Source of the DNA: Natrialbaceae archaeon
GTDB taxonomy: Archaea; Halobacteriota; Halobacteria; Halobacteriales; Natrialbaceae
Direction: 5' to 3'
Length of the DNA stretch: 64,000 nt
Assembly: GCA_003559215.1 (NCBI GenBank)
Contig: PWMF01000040.1
Location: forward strand, 1 to 64,000
The translations under genes were made by a program, and so were the position numbers. How positions within the stretch are numbered: the first letter of the stretch is position 1; each line of letters opens with the position of its first letter. A model generated the notes under the pieces. The model worked only from the letters and a program-made list of their open reading frames with translations. It was not told the DNA's origin and ran no database searches. Positions 41,795 through 50,859 of the stretch are shown here, one piece after another.

Positions 41795-43186
41795 ATGACC
41801 GACACCCACGCCCTGTACGCCGTCTCCCCGATCGACGGCCGCTACGCGGGACGGACCGAACGGCTCTCGCCGTACGCCAGCGAGGCTGCGCTGATGCGAG
41901 CTCGGGTCCGCGTCGAGGTCGAGTACCTGATCGCGCTGGCGGACCTGGAAGCGACACCGCTGGAGCTCGACTCGGACGAACGCGGCCACTTACGCGGGCT
42001 CTACGAGCACTTCGTCGAGGAGGACGCCCGGCTGATCAAGACCCTCGAGACCGACGGCTACGACGAGTTCGAGGCGACCAACCACGACGTCAAGGCCGTC
42101 GAGTACTTCGTCCGCCACCGCCTGCCCGAGGGCAGCGACGCCGGCCCCTGGATCCACTTCGGGTTGACTAGCGAGGACGTGAACAACCTCGCCCACCGCT
42201 TGCTCCTCGCCGAGGCCGTCGACGAGGTCCTGCTGCCGGCGCTGTACGATCTGCAGGACGCGCTCGCGGCGCTGGCTCGCGAGCACCGGGACCTGCCGAT
42301 GCTCGCGCGAACCCACGGCCAGCCCGCGACGCCGACGACGTTCGGCAAGGAGATGGCGGTGTATGCGGCTCGGCTGGGTCGCGCGACGGGCCGGATCCGT
42401 ACGGCCGCCGACGATCTGAGCGGGAAGCTCGGTGGGGCGTCGGGCACCTACGCGGCCCACGTCGCCGCCTACCCCGACGTCGATTGGCCGGCCTTCGCCG
42501 AAGAGTTCGTTACGGGACTCGGCCTCGAGTTCGTCCCGCTGACGACCCAGGTCAACCCCTGTGACGACCTGGCGGCGCTGTTCGACGCGTTCCGCGGCGC
42601 CAACGACGTCCTGCTCGATCTCGACCTCGACATGTGGCTCTACGTCTCCGATCGCTACCTCGGCCAGGAGGCCGTCGCCGGCGAGACCGGCTCCTCGACG
42701 ATGCCCCACAAGGTCAATCCGATCGACTTCGAGAACAGCGAGGGCAACCTCTCGAAGGCGAACTCCGATCTGACCTTCCTCGCCGACTACGTCACGACCT
42801 CGCGGCTCCAGCGGGACCTCTCGGACTCGACGGTCAAACGCAACATGGGCGCCGCGCTCGCCCACTGCCTGATCGGCTACGACAAGACGGCCGCGGGCCT
42901 CGAGAAGGTCGTTCCCAACGAGCGGGTGATGCGCGACGATCTCGAGAGCACCCCGGAGATTATCGGCGAGGCCGTCCAGACGATCCTCCGCCGGGAGGGC
43001 CAGGAGGACGCCTACGAGCGGGTCAAGGAGCTCACCCGCGGCCGGGAGGTTTCCCTCGAGGACTTCCACGAGCTGTTCGACGACCTCGAGGTCGACGAGG
43101 AGGTCCGCGCGGAGCTACGGGAGCTGACGCCGGCGTCCTACGTCGGGGTCGCAAGCGAGCTGGCCGAGGACGGAACTCGGGAGTAG
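41795..43186 (+). CDS. purB: Adenylosuccinate lyase
   Basis: A 463-residue member of the fumarase/aspartase superfamily. GRYAGRTERLSPYASEAALMRARVRVEVEYL, then THGQPATPTTFGKEMAVY, then the signature GSSTMPHKVNPIDFENSEGN (about residues 295-314) with the catalytic Ser. It splits SAICAR and adenylosuccinate to give fumarate. It is divergent from purN-purH, so the two purine genes probably share control of the 168-base space. The ATG at 41795 is the family-like start. Confidence 0.94.
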   Translation: MTDTHALYAVSPIDGRYAGRTERLSPYASEAALMRARVRVEVEYLIALADLEATPLELDSDERGHLRGLYEHFVEEDARLIKTLETDGYDEFEATNHDVKAVEYFVRHRLPEGSDAGPWIHFGLTSEDVNNLAHRLLLAEAVDEVLLPALYDLQDALAALAREHRDLPMLARTHGQPATPTTFGKEMAVYAARLGRATGRIRTAADDLSGKLGGASGTYAAHVAAYPDVDWPAFAEEFVTGLGLEFVPLTTQVNPCDDLAALFDAFRGANDVLLDLDLDMWLYVSDRYLGQEAVAGETGSSTMPHKVNPIDFENSEGNLSKANSDLTFLADYVTTSRLQRDLSDSTVKRNMGAALAHCLIGYDKTAAGLEKVVPNERVMRDDLESTPEIIGEAVQTILRREGQEDAYERVKELTRGREVSLEDFHELFDDLEVDEEVRAELRELTPASYVGVASELAEDGTRE

Positions 43187-43239
43187 GGCCGGTACCGGCG
43201 ATCAGTACTGATTTCAGCGACCGACGCTAACGGTCGGCC

Positions 43240-43338
43240 ATGATCGAGTATCTCTTTCCGGAGATCGCCACGATCCTGCTGTTTCTGATCGGGATCGTCT
43301 GTATGATCATCTTGCTGTACATCTCGACCCGCTGGTGA
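43240..43338 (+). CDS. 32-residue single-helix membrane microprotein
   Basis: ATG at 43240 opens a frame of 32 codons: IEYLFPE, then a ~20-residue hydrophobic helix (IATILLFLIGIVCMIILLY) and ISTRW, then TGA. A clean helix with a short acidic and a short basic end suggests a real membrane microprotein. It starts 53 bases after purB. Comparison with related genomes would settle whether it is conserved. Confidence 0.45.
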   Translation: MIEYLFPEIATILLFLIGIVCMIILLYISTRW

Positions 43339-43351
43339 GACGTGGCACGCG

Positions 43352-45256
43352 TCACCGCTCGCGTTCGCAGTCCGCGAACTCGAGCCCGGTGAGTTCGAAC
43401 CGCGCCCCGCCGTCGGCGCCGTCGGTTGCGGCCACGTCCCAGCCGTGTGCGTCGCAGATCCGTTCGACGATCCCGAGTCCGAATCCCGTTCCGTCCCGAC
43501 GCTCCGAGTAGCCCGTCTCGAAGACCGCCTCGCGTTTCTCCGCCGGAATCCCGGGCCCGTCGTCGGCCACGTAGATTCCGTCCTCGAGCTCGCCGACCGT
43601 GACGGTCACGTCCCTCCCGGCGTGTTCGACCGCGTTGCGAACGAGGTTCTCGAGGAGCCGCTGGAACCGGCTCGGGTCCGCCTCGATCGACCGCTCCGTC
43701 TCGACCTCGAGGGTCGCCTCGGCCGTCTCGACGTGACGCCAGCAGTCGGCGACGGTCGCCGCGACGTCAACGGGTTCGGGCTCGAGTACGGATCGCCCCT
43801 CCCGCGCCAGCGTCAGGAGGTCGTCGATCAGCGCCTCCATCCGAGCGTGGGCTCGTGCGACGTCCTCGAGGTTGTCGTCGTCGCACGCCTCGCGAGCGAG
43901 TTCGAGCCGGCCCGCGGCCACGTTCAGCGGGTTCCGCAGGTCGTGGGAGACGATGCTCGCGAACTCCTCGAGGCGATCGTTCTGGCGCTCGAGAGCCGCC
44001 TCGCGTTCGAGCCGCTCGATCGCGTTCGCGGTGTGGCTGACGAGCAGCTCGGCGAACTCGACGTCCTGGGCGTCGAACGCGGCCGTATCGGTACTGGCCG
44101 CCTGGAACACACCGTACTCGCCGACCGGGACGCTAAAGCCCGATCGGTAGCAGTCCTTCGCGGGATCGGCGTCGCTTTCAGGGGTGACTTCGTCGACGAG
44201 ATAGGAATCCCCGGACCGAAACGTCTTGCCGGCCAGTCCCTGATCGAGACGCATCGGTCGGCTCCCGTCCACCGGGGCGTCGGCCGAGGTCGCCCGCGGA
44301 ACCAGCCACTCGCCGTCGCACAGCAGCAACGAACAGAGGTCGAACTCGAGGACGTCGGCCGCCGCGTCGACGGTCCGTTCACAGACGGCGTCGACCGACT
44401 CCTCGGTCTGGATCGTCGTCGCGATCTCGTGAAGCGACTCGAGGATGATCCGGCGACGCGTTCGCTCGGCAATCTCTCGCCCGATACCGACGAGTCCGAC
44501 CAGTTCCCCGTCGGGACCGGTCAGCCGCGAGCCGGTGAATTCGTAGGGGATTCGCTCACCGTCGGCGGTGAGCAGCGCGGATTCGACGGTTTCGGGATCG
44601 CCGCGCAGAACGTTCTCAATCGATCGTGTTATCGCCTCCCGTTCGTCGGCCGGAACGAACTCGAGGACGTCCATCTCTTCGATCTCGTCGTCCGTGTAGC
44701 CGGTTACTTCCCGGAGGCGTTCGTTCCACCGACGGAGCCGTCCCTCCGTCCCGACCACGTAGAAGACGTCGTCGAGAACGTCGAGTCCCTGCTCGACGAA
44801 CTCGCGTTCGCGCTCGAGTTCGCGCTCCCGTCGCCTGCGGTCTGTCACGTCCTGCTGGATCCCGACGAAGTTCGTCACCTCGTCACCATCGAACAGCGGT
44901 GCGATCGTTACGCGGTTCCAGAACGGATCGCCGTCCTTTCGATAGTTCAGCAGTTCGACGGTGACCGGTTCACCCGCATCGATCGCCGTTCGCATCCGCT
45001 CGACGGATTCCGCAGCGGTCCGTTCCCCCTGGAGGAGCCGACAGTTCCGGCCGAGGATCTCCTCCCGAGAGTAGCCGGTGAGTCGGATGAACCCCTCGTT
45101 CGCGTACGTGATCGGATTGTCCGGCCGGCCGGGATCGGTGATCACCATGCCCACCGGTGCCTCGTCCATCGCCTGCTCGCGCAGCGACAGCGCATCGCGA
45201 ACCGACTCGTCGTCGAATCCGCCGGCGATCCCACCTCTTGCCTTCTCCGCGGTCAT
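43352..45256 (-). CDS. LOV-PAS-GAF sensor histidine kinase
   Basis: A 634-residue soluble kinase. Domain order: PAS 1 (~25-140), PAS 2 (~150-265), GAF (~270-410), HisKA (H-box SHDLRNPLNVA, ~435) and HATPase (DDGPGIPAEKREAVFETGYS...GTGFGLGIVERI). PAS 1 has the LOV signature: GRNCRLLQG at 69-77 (Cys72), NYRKDGDPFWN (Asn104, Asn114) and VGIQQDVT (Gln134), the residues that bind and react with flavin. It is therefore a candidate blue-light or redox sensor. There is no receiver or transmembrane helix, and no response regulator gene beside it. LOV identity is read from motif only. Confidence 0.85.
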   Translation of the reverse strand: MTAEKARGGIAGGFDDESVRDALSLREQAMDEAPVGMVITDPGRPDNPITYANEGFIRLTGYSREEILGRNCRLLQGERTAAESVERMRTAIDAGEPVTVELLNYRKDGDPFWNRVTIAPLFDGDEVTNFVGIQQDVTDRRRRERELEREREFVEQGLDVLDDVFYVVGTEGRLRRWNERLREVTGYTDDEIEEMDVLEFVPADEREAITRSIENVLRGDPETVESALLTADGERIPYEFTGSRLTGPDGELVGLVGIGREIAERTRRRIILESLHEIATTIQTEESVDAVCERTVDAAADVLEFDLCSLLLCDGEWLVPRATSADAPVDGSRPMRLDQGLAGKTFRSGDSYLVDEVTPESDADPAKDCYRSGFSVPVGEYGVFQAASTDTAAFDAQDVEFAELLVSHTANAIERLEREAALERQNDRLEEFASIVSHDLRNPLNVAAGRLELAREACDDDNLEDVARAHARMEALIDDLLTLAREGRSVLEPEPVDVAATVADCWRHVETAEATLEVETERSIEADPSRFQRLLENLVRNAVEHAGRDVTVTVGELEDGIYVADDGPGIPAEKREAVFETGYSERRDGTGFGLGIVERICDAHGWDVAATDGADGGARFELTGLEFADCERER

Positions 45257-45403
45257 TAGCTGATGTGCCCTTTCACGTCAGCCACGAATAATGTTATCGC
45301 TCGGATTCAAATCGGTCGTCACTCGAAGTTATTGGTAATTCCGTAAAGCTATCACGACTGAGGGCGTACGCATTTCGCCGTCCGACCGATCGTAGCGAGA
45401 CGA

Positions 45404-46480
45404 TCACGAGAGCAGCGACTCGAGGGACTCCGTAACGGCGTCGGCTGCGGTCTCGACCTCCGGGAGCCGAACGTACTCGCGTTCGGCGTGGGCGACGGGG
45501 CCTTCCGCGTCGGCCAGCGCACCCGGCCCGAAGACGACGGTCGGCGCGTCCCTCGCGAAGAAGGAGGCTTCCGTCGCCGCGCCGAACGGACGGACCTCAC
45601 CTCCGCTTGCGGCCTCGAGTGCGCCCACCAGCGGCTCGTCCTCGTCGGTGACGAACGGGTCCGGAAACGGCGTGTCGGGCCGGATCAGCTCGACCGACAC
45701 CGAGAGGCCGTCAGGGACGCGCGCCTCGAGGTACGCCTGCAGCTCCTCGCGGAACGAGTCGCTCGTCTCGGGCGGGACGTTCCGGCGGTCGAACGTCAGC
45801 CGACAGGTGCCGGGAACGCGGTTCGGCGCTTCACCGCCCGAGAGCGCTGAGGGCGTCAGCTTCGGCTCTCCGAGCACCGGATCCGAATCCGGACCCGCCT
45901 CCCGGTCGTAGCTCCGCAGGGCCTCGAGGACGTCGGCGAGTCCGAACACGGGATTCGCCGCTGCGGGAACGCTCGCCGCGTGACCGGCCTCGCCCTCGAG
46001 GGTGATCGTCCCCTCGCACTGGCCGCGGGCGGCGACACAGACGTCGAGTTCGGTCGGTTCGCCGACGACGTAGCCGTCCGCCGAAAGCGTCTCCCCGAGG
46101 TGTTCGGCGCCGGTCATCAGCGTCTCCTCGTCGGGCGTCAGCGCGAGCGTGAGCCGTCCGGCGGTCGGCTCCGCACGGAGGAAGGCCGCGAGCAAGGCGG
46201 CGAGGGGCCCCTTCGCGTCGCAAGCCCCTCGACCGTACACTGTGTCGCCGTCCCGGTCGTAGGGGACGTGGGGAGCGACGGTGTCGAAGTGCGTGTTCAG
46301 AACGATGTGGGGACCGTCGTCGCTCCCGCGGGTCGCTAGTACGTTCCCGCGGGCGTCGACCTCGGCCTCGCGGCCGGCTTCGCGAAGCGTCTCGAGCAGC
46401 AGTTCGCGCATCGCCGAGACGTCGTCGTGGGAGGGGGTCCGGACGGCCTCGGCGTGGAAGGTGGTAATGTCGAAACTCAT
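45404..46480 (-). CDS. M20-family metallopeptidase (ArgE/DapE type)
   Basis: A 358-residue amidohydrolase-type peptidase. Metal ligands in order: His in LNTHFDTVAPH (~60-70), Asp in GACDAKG (~88), Glu-Glu in PDEETLMTG, Glu in VGEPTELD and the C-terminal His in GPVAHAERE. A dimerisation insert lies in the middle. ArgE/DapE members deacylate acylated amino acids; with lysA 0.6 kb upstream, a lysine-pathway substrate is plausible but unproven. Confidence 0.87.
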   Translation of the reverse strand: MSFDITTFHAEAVRTPSHDDVSAMRELLLETLREAGREAEVDARGNVLATRGSDDGPHIVLNTHFDTVAPHVPYDRDGDTVYGRGACDAKGPLAALLAAFLRAEPTAGRLTLALTPDEETLMTGAEHLGETLSADGYVVGEPTELDVCVAARGQCEGTITLEGEAGHAASVPAAANPVFGLADVLEALRSYDREAGPDSDPVLGEPKLTPSALSGGEAPNRVPGTCRLTFDRRNVPPETSDSFREELQAYLEARVPDGLSVSVELIRPDTPFPDPFVTDEDEPLVGALEAASGGEVRPFGAATEASFFARDAPTVVFGPGALADAEGPVAHAEREYVRLPEVETAADAVTESLESLLS

Positions 46481-46605
46481 GAGGATCCGCCGTCGTCGGG
46501 CGACGGCGCGTCGATACCGTCAGTTTCTGGCGGCGAATCATAAGCCCCCGCTTTCGTCCGCTCCGGCGAGGTTCGTGTCCGGGACCTTCCACTCGAGAGG
46601 GCTCG

Positions 46606-47013
46606 CTACGCGGACGCCGGAGCGTCCGTCTCGAGCTTCCGGCTCCCGTAGAGGCAGGCCGCCGCCAACACGACGACGAGCGCACCCGCGACGACGTTGC
46701 TCCAGAACAGGATCCCTGTTTCGATGCCGAAGACGAACGGCGCCGCGACGGTCCACGCTCCCGCGACGAGAACGATAAGCGGGGCGACCGGTGCCGGGAG
46801 CCGACCGCCCGACGGACGGGCCGCGGTGTAGGCGGCGAACGCGGCCGCGACGGCACCGACGAGGACGTTGTTCGTGACGATCCAGCCAAACCCCGTCACG
46901 AACACGCCCGACCAGAAGATCCAGGTGCCGAGTACCGCCGCCAACCCGGCAAGGCGCGGAACGGGCGGCAGCCGCGTCGTTCGTGTCGACTGTCGTTCGC
47001 TCACAGTGCTCAT
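46606..47013 (-). CDS. SPW-repeat membrane protein
   Basis: A 135-residue membrane protein with four helices. Two repeats carry the W-x-x-x-x-P/S pattern: GTWIFWSGVFVTGFGWIVTNNVLVGAVAAA and GAWTVAAPFVFGIETGILFWSNVVAGALVVVLAA. This is the SPW repeat family, with no known function. The start is the ATG at 47013, before STVSERQSTRTTRL. Confidence 0.75.
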   Translation of the reverse strand: MSTVSERQSTRTTRLPPVPRLAGLAAVLGTWIFWSGVFVTGFGWIVTNNVLVGAVAAAFAAYTAARPSGGRLPAPVAPLIVLVAGAWTVAAPFVFGIETGILFWSNVVAGALVVVLAAACLYGSRKLETDAPASA

Positions 47014-47104
47014 ACAATAGTCGACGGGCCCGAGCCGTCTAAAACCACCACACACCCCTCGAACGGCCCTGACAGTCCGGTTCCGGTGGAAATTACGGAC
47101 TGGG

Positions 47105-48340
47105 CTACTGCTCGACCCGCGTCACGTCCTCGAGGCTCTCCCGCCGGCGAACGACGCGGGCCTCGCCGCCCTCGAGGGCGACTTCGGCGGGGCGGGGCTG
47201 GGAGTGGAACTGGCTGGCGAGTTCGTAGCCGTAGGAGCCGGCGTTGCCGATGGCGAGGATATCGCCCCGCTCGGGGTTGGCGACGGGACGGTCGTGGGCG
47301 AAGACGTCCGCGCTGGTACAGACTGGGCCGCCGACCGTGACGGGGTGGGAATCGCGCTCGGGCGCGCTGACGTTGTACATCGGGTGGTAGGAGCCGAACA
47401 TCGCCGGGCGGATCAGCGTCGCCAGGCTGGCGTCGATCCCGACGACCGTCGTGTCGGGGGCCTCCTTGATCGTGTTCACCTCGCTGAGGATCAGCCCCGC
47501 GTCGGCGACGACGTACCGGCCGGGCTCGAGCTTCAGCGTCGCCTCGAGGTCTCCAACTGCGTCGCGGACCATGTTCGAGGTCTTCTCGAGGTCCAGGGGC
47601 TCCTCGTCCTCGCGGTACGGAACGCCGTAGCCGCCGCCGACGTCGACGAACTCGAGCTCCGCGTCGCCGACGCGGCGGGCCATCTCGCCGACCCGCTCGA
47701 TCGCCTCGCAGTGCTCCTCGAGTCCCTCCGTGAGGACGCCGCTGCCGGCGTGGGCGTGGAGCCCGACGAGCTCGAACTCCTCGCGGACGCGGTCGGCGAC
47801 CTCCGGCACCCGCTCGTAGGGGATGCCGAACTTCGCGTCGGCGCCCGTGGCGACTTTCTCGTGGTGACCCGTCCCGATCCCGGGGTTGATTCGAATGGCG
47901 ACCCGCCCGTCGTAGCCGCGCTCGGCGAGTCGGTCCAGTGTATCGGTCGCGCCGATCGTGATCGTCAGCCCGGGCGCCTCGGCGGCCAGATCCGTGGCGT
48001 AGTTTAGGTCGTGATCCGGCGGGTTGACCGCAGTGTACTGCAGCGTGTTCGGATCCGCGCCGGCATCGATCGAACGCTCTAGTTCCCCCCAGGCCGCACA
48101 CTCGATGTCGGCCCCGGCCTCGAGGACGGCCTCGAGGACCGCCTTTCCCGTGTGGGCCTTGGCGGCGTACATGACCTCGGCGTTCGGGAACGCTTCCGAA
48201 AAGCGGGTGTAGTTCTCCTTGACGCGGTCGAGATCCATTACGTACAGCGGCGTGTCGTACTCGTCGGCGAGGCCCTCGAGTCGCTCGTGATCCCAGTCGG
48301 CGAGCCGGCGCACGGCCGGCGAGTCGGCGAGGTCGGTCAT
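47105..48340 (-). CDS. lysA: Diaminopimelate decarboxylase
   Basis: A 411-residue fold-III PLP enzyme. VMYAAKAHTG near residue 50 carries the PLP lysine. VGLHAHAGSG and FVDVGGGYGVPY (~210) bind PLP phosphate. The C-terminal barrel has CTSADVFAHD (catalytic Cys) and GNAGSYGYELASQFHSQPRP. It makes L-lysine from meso-diaminopimelate. It is minus-strand, upstream of the SPW gene, and the M20 gene lies in the same direction beyond that. Confidence 0.93.
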   Translation of the reverse strand: MTDLADSPAVRRLADWDHERLEGLADEYDTPLYVMDLDRVKENYTRFSEAFPNAEVMYAAKAHTGKAVLEAVLEAGADIECAAWGELERSIDAGADPNTLQYTAVNPPDHDLNYATDLAAEAPGLTITIGATDTLDRLAERGYDGRVAIRINPGIGTGHHEKVATGADAKFGIPYERVPEVADRVREEFELVGLHAHAGSGVLTEGLEEHCEAIERVGEMARRVGDAELEFVDVGGGYGVPYREDEEPLDLEKTSNMVRDAVGDLEATLKLEPGRYVVADAGLILSEVNTIKEAPDTTVVGIDASLATLIRPAMFGSYHPMYNVSAPERDSHPVTVGGPVCTSADVFAHDRPVANPERGDILAIGNAGSYGYELASQFHSQPRPAEVALEGGEARVVRRRESLEDVTRVEQ

Positions 48341-48535
48341 CGTTCGTCTCGAGTCACCGCGACGAAACAAGGGTTTGGGTTTGGTATCCACGTCTCAGTA
48401 GTCGGGAGAACAGTTTCGATGCTCGAGGGTGCTAGTGACCCACCGCTACGTACAGATAAAAGACTGTACAGCGGAGATCGTTGTCACTCAAATAGCCACA
48501 CAACGCATTTTATCGAGCAGATGGTTCAGTAGCAT

Positions 48536-48715
48536 ATGCCTGAGGGAGAGAGTGAAAGAACGATGGCTCAGTGTACCTCCTGTGGGTCGGCCTATGCTGC
48601 CGAACTATGGCCTGATGGGTCGATAAAACCTATTGGAACAAAAGATGGCTGTCAGTGTGGTTCAACAGATTTTCAAGTTACCGAAAGTTCAGGCGCTACC
48701 GATACTCCGAAATAA
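48536..48715 (+). CDS. 59-residue zinc-finger protein in a low-GC stretch
   Basis: A short frame with AQCTSCGSAYAAELWPDGSIKPIGTKDGCQCGSTDFQV: CTSC near residue 13 and CQC near 39, giving a four-cysteine zinc site. Start ATG 48536, stop TAA 48715. The base composition (many A/T third positions, TAA stop) differs from neighbouring genes, suggesting acquisition. The family is unknown. Confidence 0.5.
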   Translation: MPEGESERTMAQCTSCGSAYAAELWPDGSIKPIGTKDGCQCGSTDFQVTESSGATDTPK

Positions 48716-48763
48716 AAAACTGACTGAATATAAAGACGTTCTGTTTGCGTTATGGATGGACGA

Positions 48764-49087
48764 CTACTTGGTTTCCGGCCGATCGGACTGGGCAGAGCGA
48801 TCTCGGTGGATCGCTGCTTCCTCGACTGAAATGATGACCTCGCCGTCGTAGGCGACCGTGACTTCACAGCCGGCGTAGGTGAAAGTGAGATCAAGGCCGA
48901 GTGGGGCCCTCACATCGATCGGATCGAAGAGCGTATCAAGCGCATCGGGATCGATCAGTTCAAACAACGGGGGCAGCTCCAGTGGGTCCGTGTCAGTCTG
49001 TTCGGCGACCGCTCGGATTACCTGTTCGCTCACCGGATACTTGCACTGTCCGCTGTGCTCCACTCCGATCGTATGTGTTTCCATCAT
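48764..49087 (-). CDS. HalOD1-domain protein
   Basis: A 107-residue protein that is essentially one HalOD1 output domain: YPVSEQVIRAVAEQTDTDPLELPPLFELIDPDALDTLF, then LTFTYAGCEVTVAYDGEVIISV. Haloarchaeal-specific HalOD1 domains occur alone or behind receiver domains and are thought to be signalling outputs. It sits in a low-GC stretch beside the zinc-finger gene, with no associated kinase. Confidence 0.8.
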   Translation of the reverse strand: MMETHTIGVEHSGQCKYPVSEQVIRAVAEQTDTDPLELPPLFELIDPDALDTLFDPIDVRAPLGLDLTFTYAGCEVTVAYDGEVIISVEEAAIHRDRSAQSDRPETK

Positions 49088-49223
49088 CAGCTACAGGTGG
49101 TGAGGTCATAAAAAAATGGCGACAGAGAAAGCGTAACTGAAGAAATTGAGGCTCTCATTTAGCTTAACGAAATTATGGTCCGGGCGCTCGCTATATTACA
49201 CACCTGAGATTCCGAATCATAAA

Positions 49224-49703
49224 TCACTCTTCCGCCAGATCGTCGAGGCCGAAATGGTCAAACCGTTGTTTGTAGTCGTTTTTCACCAGCTCCTCGTCGT
49301 CGATATCGAAGCCGAGTTCCGTGAGCGCGCTAGCGGCGGCGGTCATCTGGTCGCCTTCGGCAGCAGCAACGGTCACTTCGACGTTGCGCCGCCCAGTCAT
49401 CAGTTCCCGTACCGCGATGACGCCATTGATGTCGAGTGCCTCTTTGGCAAGCTCCGTCCGCTCGGGGACGGGTGCCGTACACCGTATCACTACTTTGAGT
49501 TAGTAATCCGCCTGCTCGTAATCGATCAGCGGGATGTATCCCCTAATGATCCCGCGTTCTTCGAGGCGTTGGATCCGGTTGCGCACAGTATTAGCGGTGA
49601 CGTCCACCTTCCCAGCGATATCCGCCGCGCTGTTGAACCGCGCGTCCTCTTGCAGGAGGTAAAGGATCGCGCGGTCCACCTCGTCGAGTTCCTCTGACGC
49701 CAT
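49224..49703 (-). pseudogene. Lrp/AsnC-family regulator broken by one stop codon
   Basis: The minus strand from 49703 reads LDEVDRAILYLLQEDARFNSAADIAGKVDVTANTVRNRIQRLEERGIIRGYIPLIDYEQADY, then TAA at 49502-49500, then continues in the same frame LKVVIRCTAPVPERTELAKEALDINGVIAVRELMTGRRNVEVTVAAAEGDQM... to the stop at 49224. Both parts together make a complete ~158-residue HTH plus RAM-type regulator. CAA (Gln) to TAA would be one transition. Stop readthrough is possible but unsupported. Confidence 0.75.
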
Positions 49704-50094
49704 AGGGAGTTCACCTGGTCGGAGACCAAGAATATTCTCGTTGCACCGTAGGCGACCGCCCCTCTCGATCGATAAGCATCTGTACGTAACGAATCAGCCG
49801 GTTCAGAGAATCAAACCGTGAGTTAGTCACTCATCACTAACCGGTTCGAGTAGCTCCGGAAGAGTAGTCAAAGGGAGCGTGCTGCGACTCGTGGACACAA
49901 AGGGTCTCCACGTCCTCCCCAGCCGATTCGTTCGTTCGTGGGCCTCACTCACTCATCCACTGGCAGAGCACGCTCTGCCAAGCCGTTCGCTCGTGTTACT
50001 CGCGAAGACCGCGCGCACCGTCGAACGCCGACTCGCTGTTCGCTCGTCGCCGCCCAGCGCGCGCCACCGCACGCAGTTGACCGGTCTTCAGAGC
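49704..50094. other. 391-base intergenic region with inverted repeats
   Basis: No protein gene is evident. GTTAGT-N8-ACTAAC lies at 49822-49841, and an 18-20-base palindrome at 49961-49980. The right half is rich in GTTCG/CTCG strings resembling dispersed noncoding repeats of haloarchaea. Confidence 0.45.
49961..49980. repeat. Palindrome TGGCAGAGC-AC-GCTCTGCCA
   Basis: Nine-base arms (49961-49969 and 49972-49980) around AC. It lies in a low-complexity stretch before the aldo/keto reductase 3' end. It is a possible dispersed repeat or transcript-end structure. Confidence 0.4.
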
Positions 50095-50859
50095 CTACTC
50101 TGGAAACAGCTCCTCGGTTCGTTCGACGGCGTCGATCCGCTCGAGTTCGTCGGACGCGAGTTCGAGTTCCAGCGCTTCCCGGTTCGCCTCGAGGTGCTCG
50201 CGGCTGCTGGCCTTCGGGATCGGGACGACGCCCTCTTTCGCGGCTAGCCACGCGAGACAGACCGCCTCCGGCGTCGTCTCGTGGGCCTCGGCCACGTCGA
50301 CGACCGGCTCGATCTCGCCGGCCCGCCCGTTTGCCAGCGGCGAGTACGCCACCAGCGGATACCCGCTTTCGCGAGCGTGTGCGAGCAGGTCCTCGGGCTG
50401 GAACAGCGGGTGGTACTCGACCTGGTGGGCCGCGATGGGCGCCTCCAGCAGGTCGGCAGCGGTCTCGAGTTCCGATATCGAGAAGTTACTCAGGCCGACG
50501 CCGTCGATCGTGCCCTCCCGATAGAGCTCGTCGAAGGCGGGCAGCGTCCGCTCTGGTTCGTAGCTCTCGATCGGACGGTGGACGTACAGCAAGTCGACGA
50601 CCTCGAGGCCGAGCCGCTCGAGACTCTCCTCGGTCGTCCGGTGGACGTTGTCGGGCGCGAGGCTGTCGGCCCACACCTTCGTCGCGACGACGACGTCCTC
50701 GCGGGGGACCGAACTGCGAGCCAACCCCTCCCCGACGACGGTCTCGTTCTCGTATATCTGGGCCGTATCGAGATGTCTGTAGCCACACTCGAGCGCCGTC
50801 GCGATCGTATCGGGATCCTCGATTCCCATCGTACCGAGTCCGATCGGTGGTAGCTGCAT
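50095..50859 (-). CDS. Aldo/keto reductase
   Basis: A 254-residue TIM-barrel reductase. The tetrad is visible: Asp in HLDTAQIYENE, Tyr in the same motif (~36), Lys in VVATKVW (~62) and His in LLYVHRPIE (~93). PIPKASSREHLEANREALELEL near the C-terminus binds NADP. It reduces aldehydes or ketones; the substrate is unknown. The family length (250-280) is respected. Confidence 0.9.
   Translation of the reverse strand: MQLPPIGLGTMGIEDPDTIATALECGYRHLDTAQIYENETVVGEGLARSSVPREDVVVATKVWADSLAPDNVHRTTEESLERLGLEVVDLLYVHRPIESYEPERTLPAFDELYREGTIDGVGLSNFSISELETAADLLEAPIAAHQVEYHPLFQPEDLLAHARESGYPLVAYSPLANGRAGEIEPVVDVAEAHETTPEAVCLAWLAAKEGVVPIPKASSREHLEANREALELELASDELERIDAVERTEELFPE

Noticed and set aside
49879-50247. 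A 122-codon plus-strand frame
   Set aside because: It runs into the antisense of the aldo/keto reductase and lacks acidic bias.
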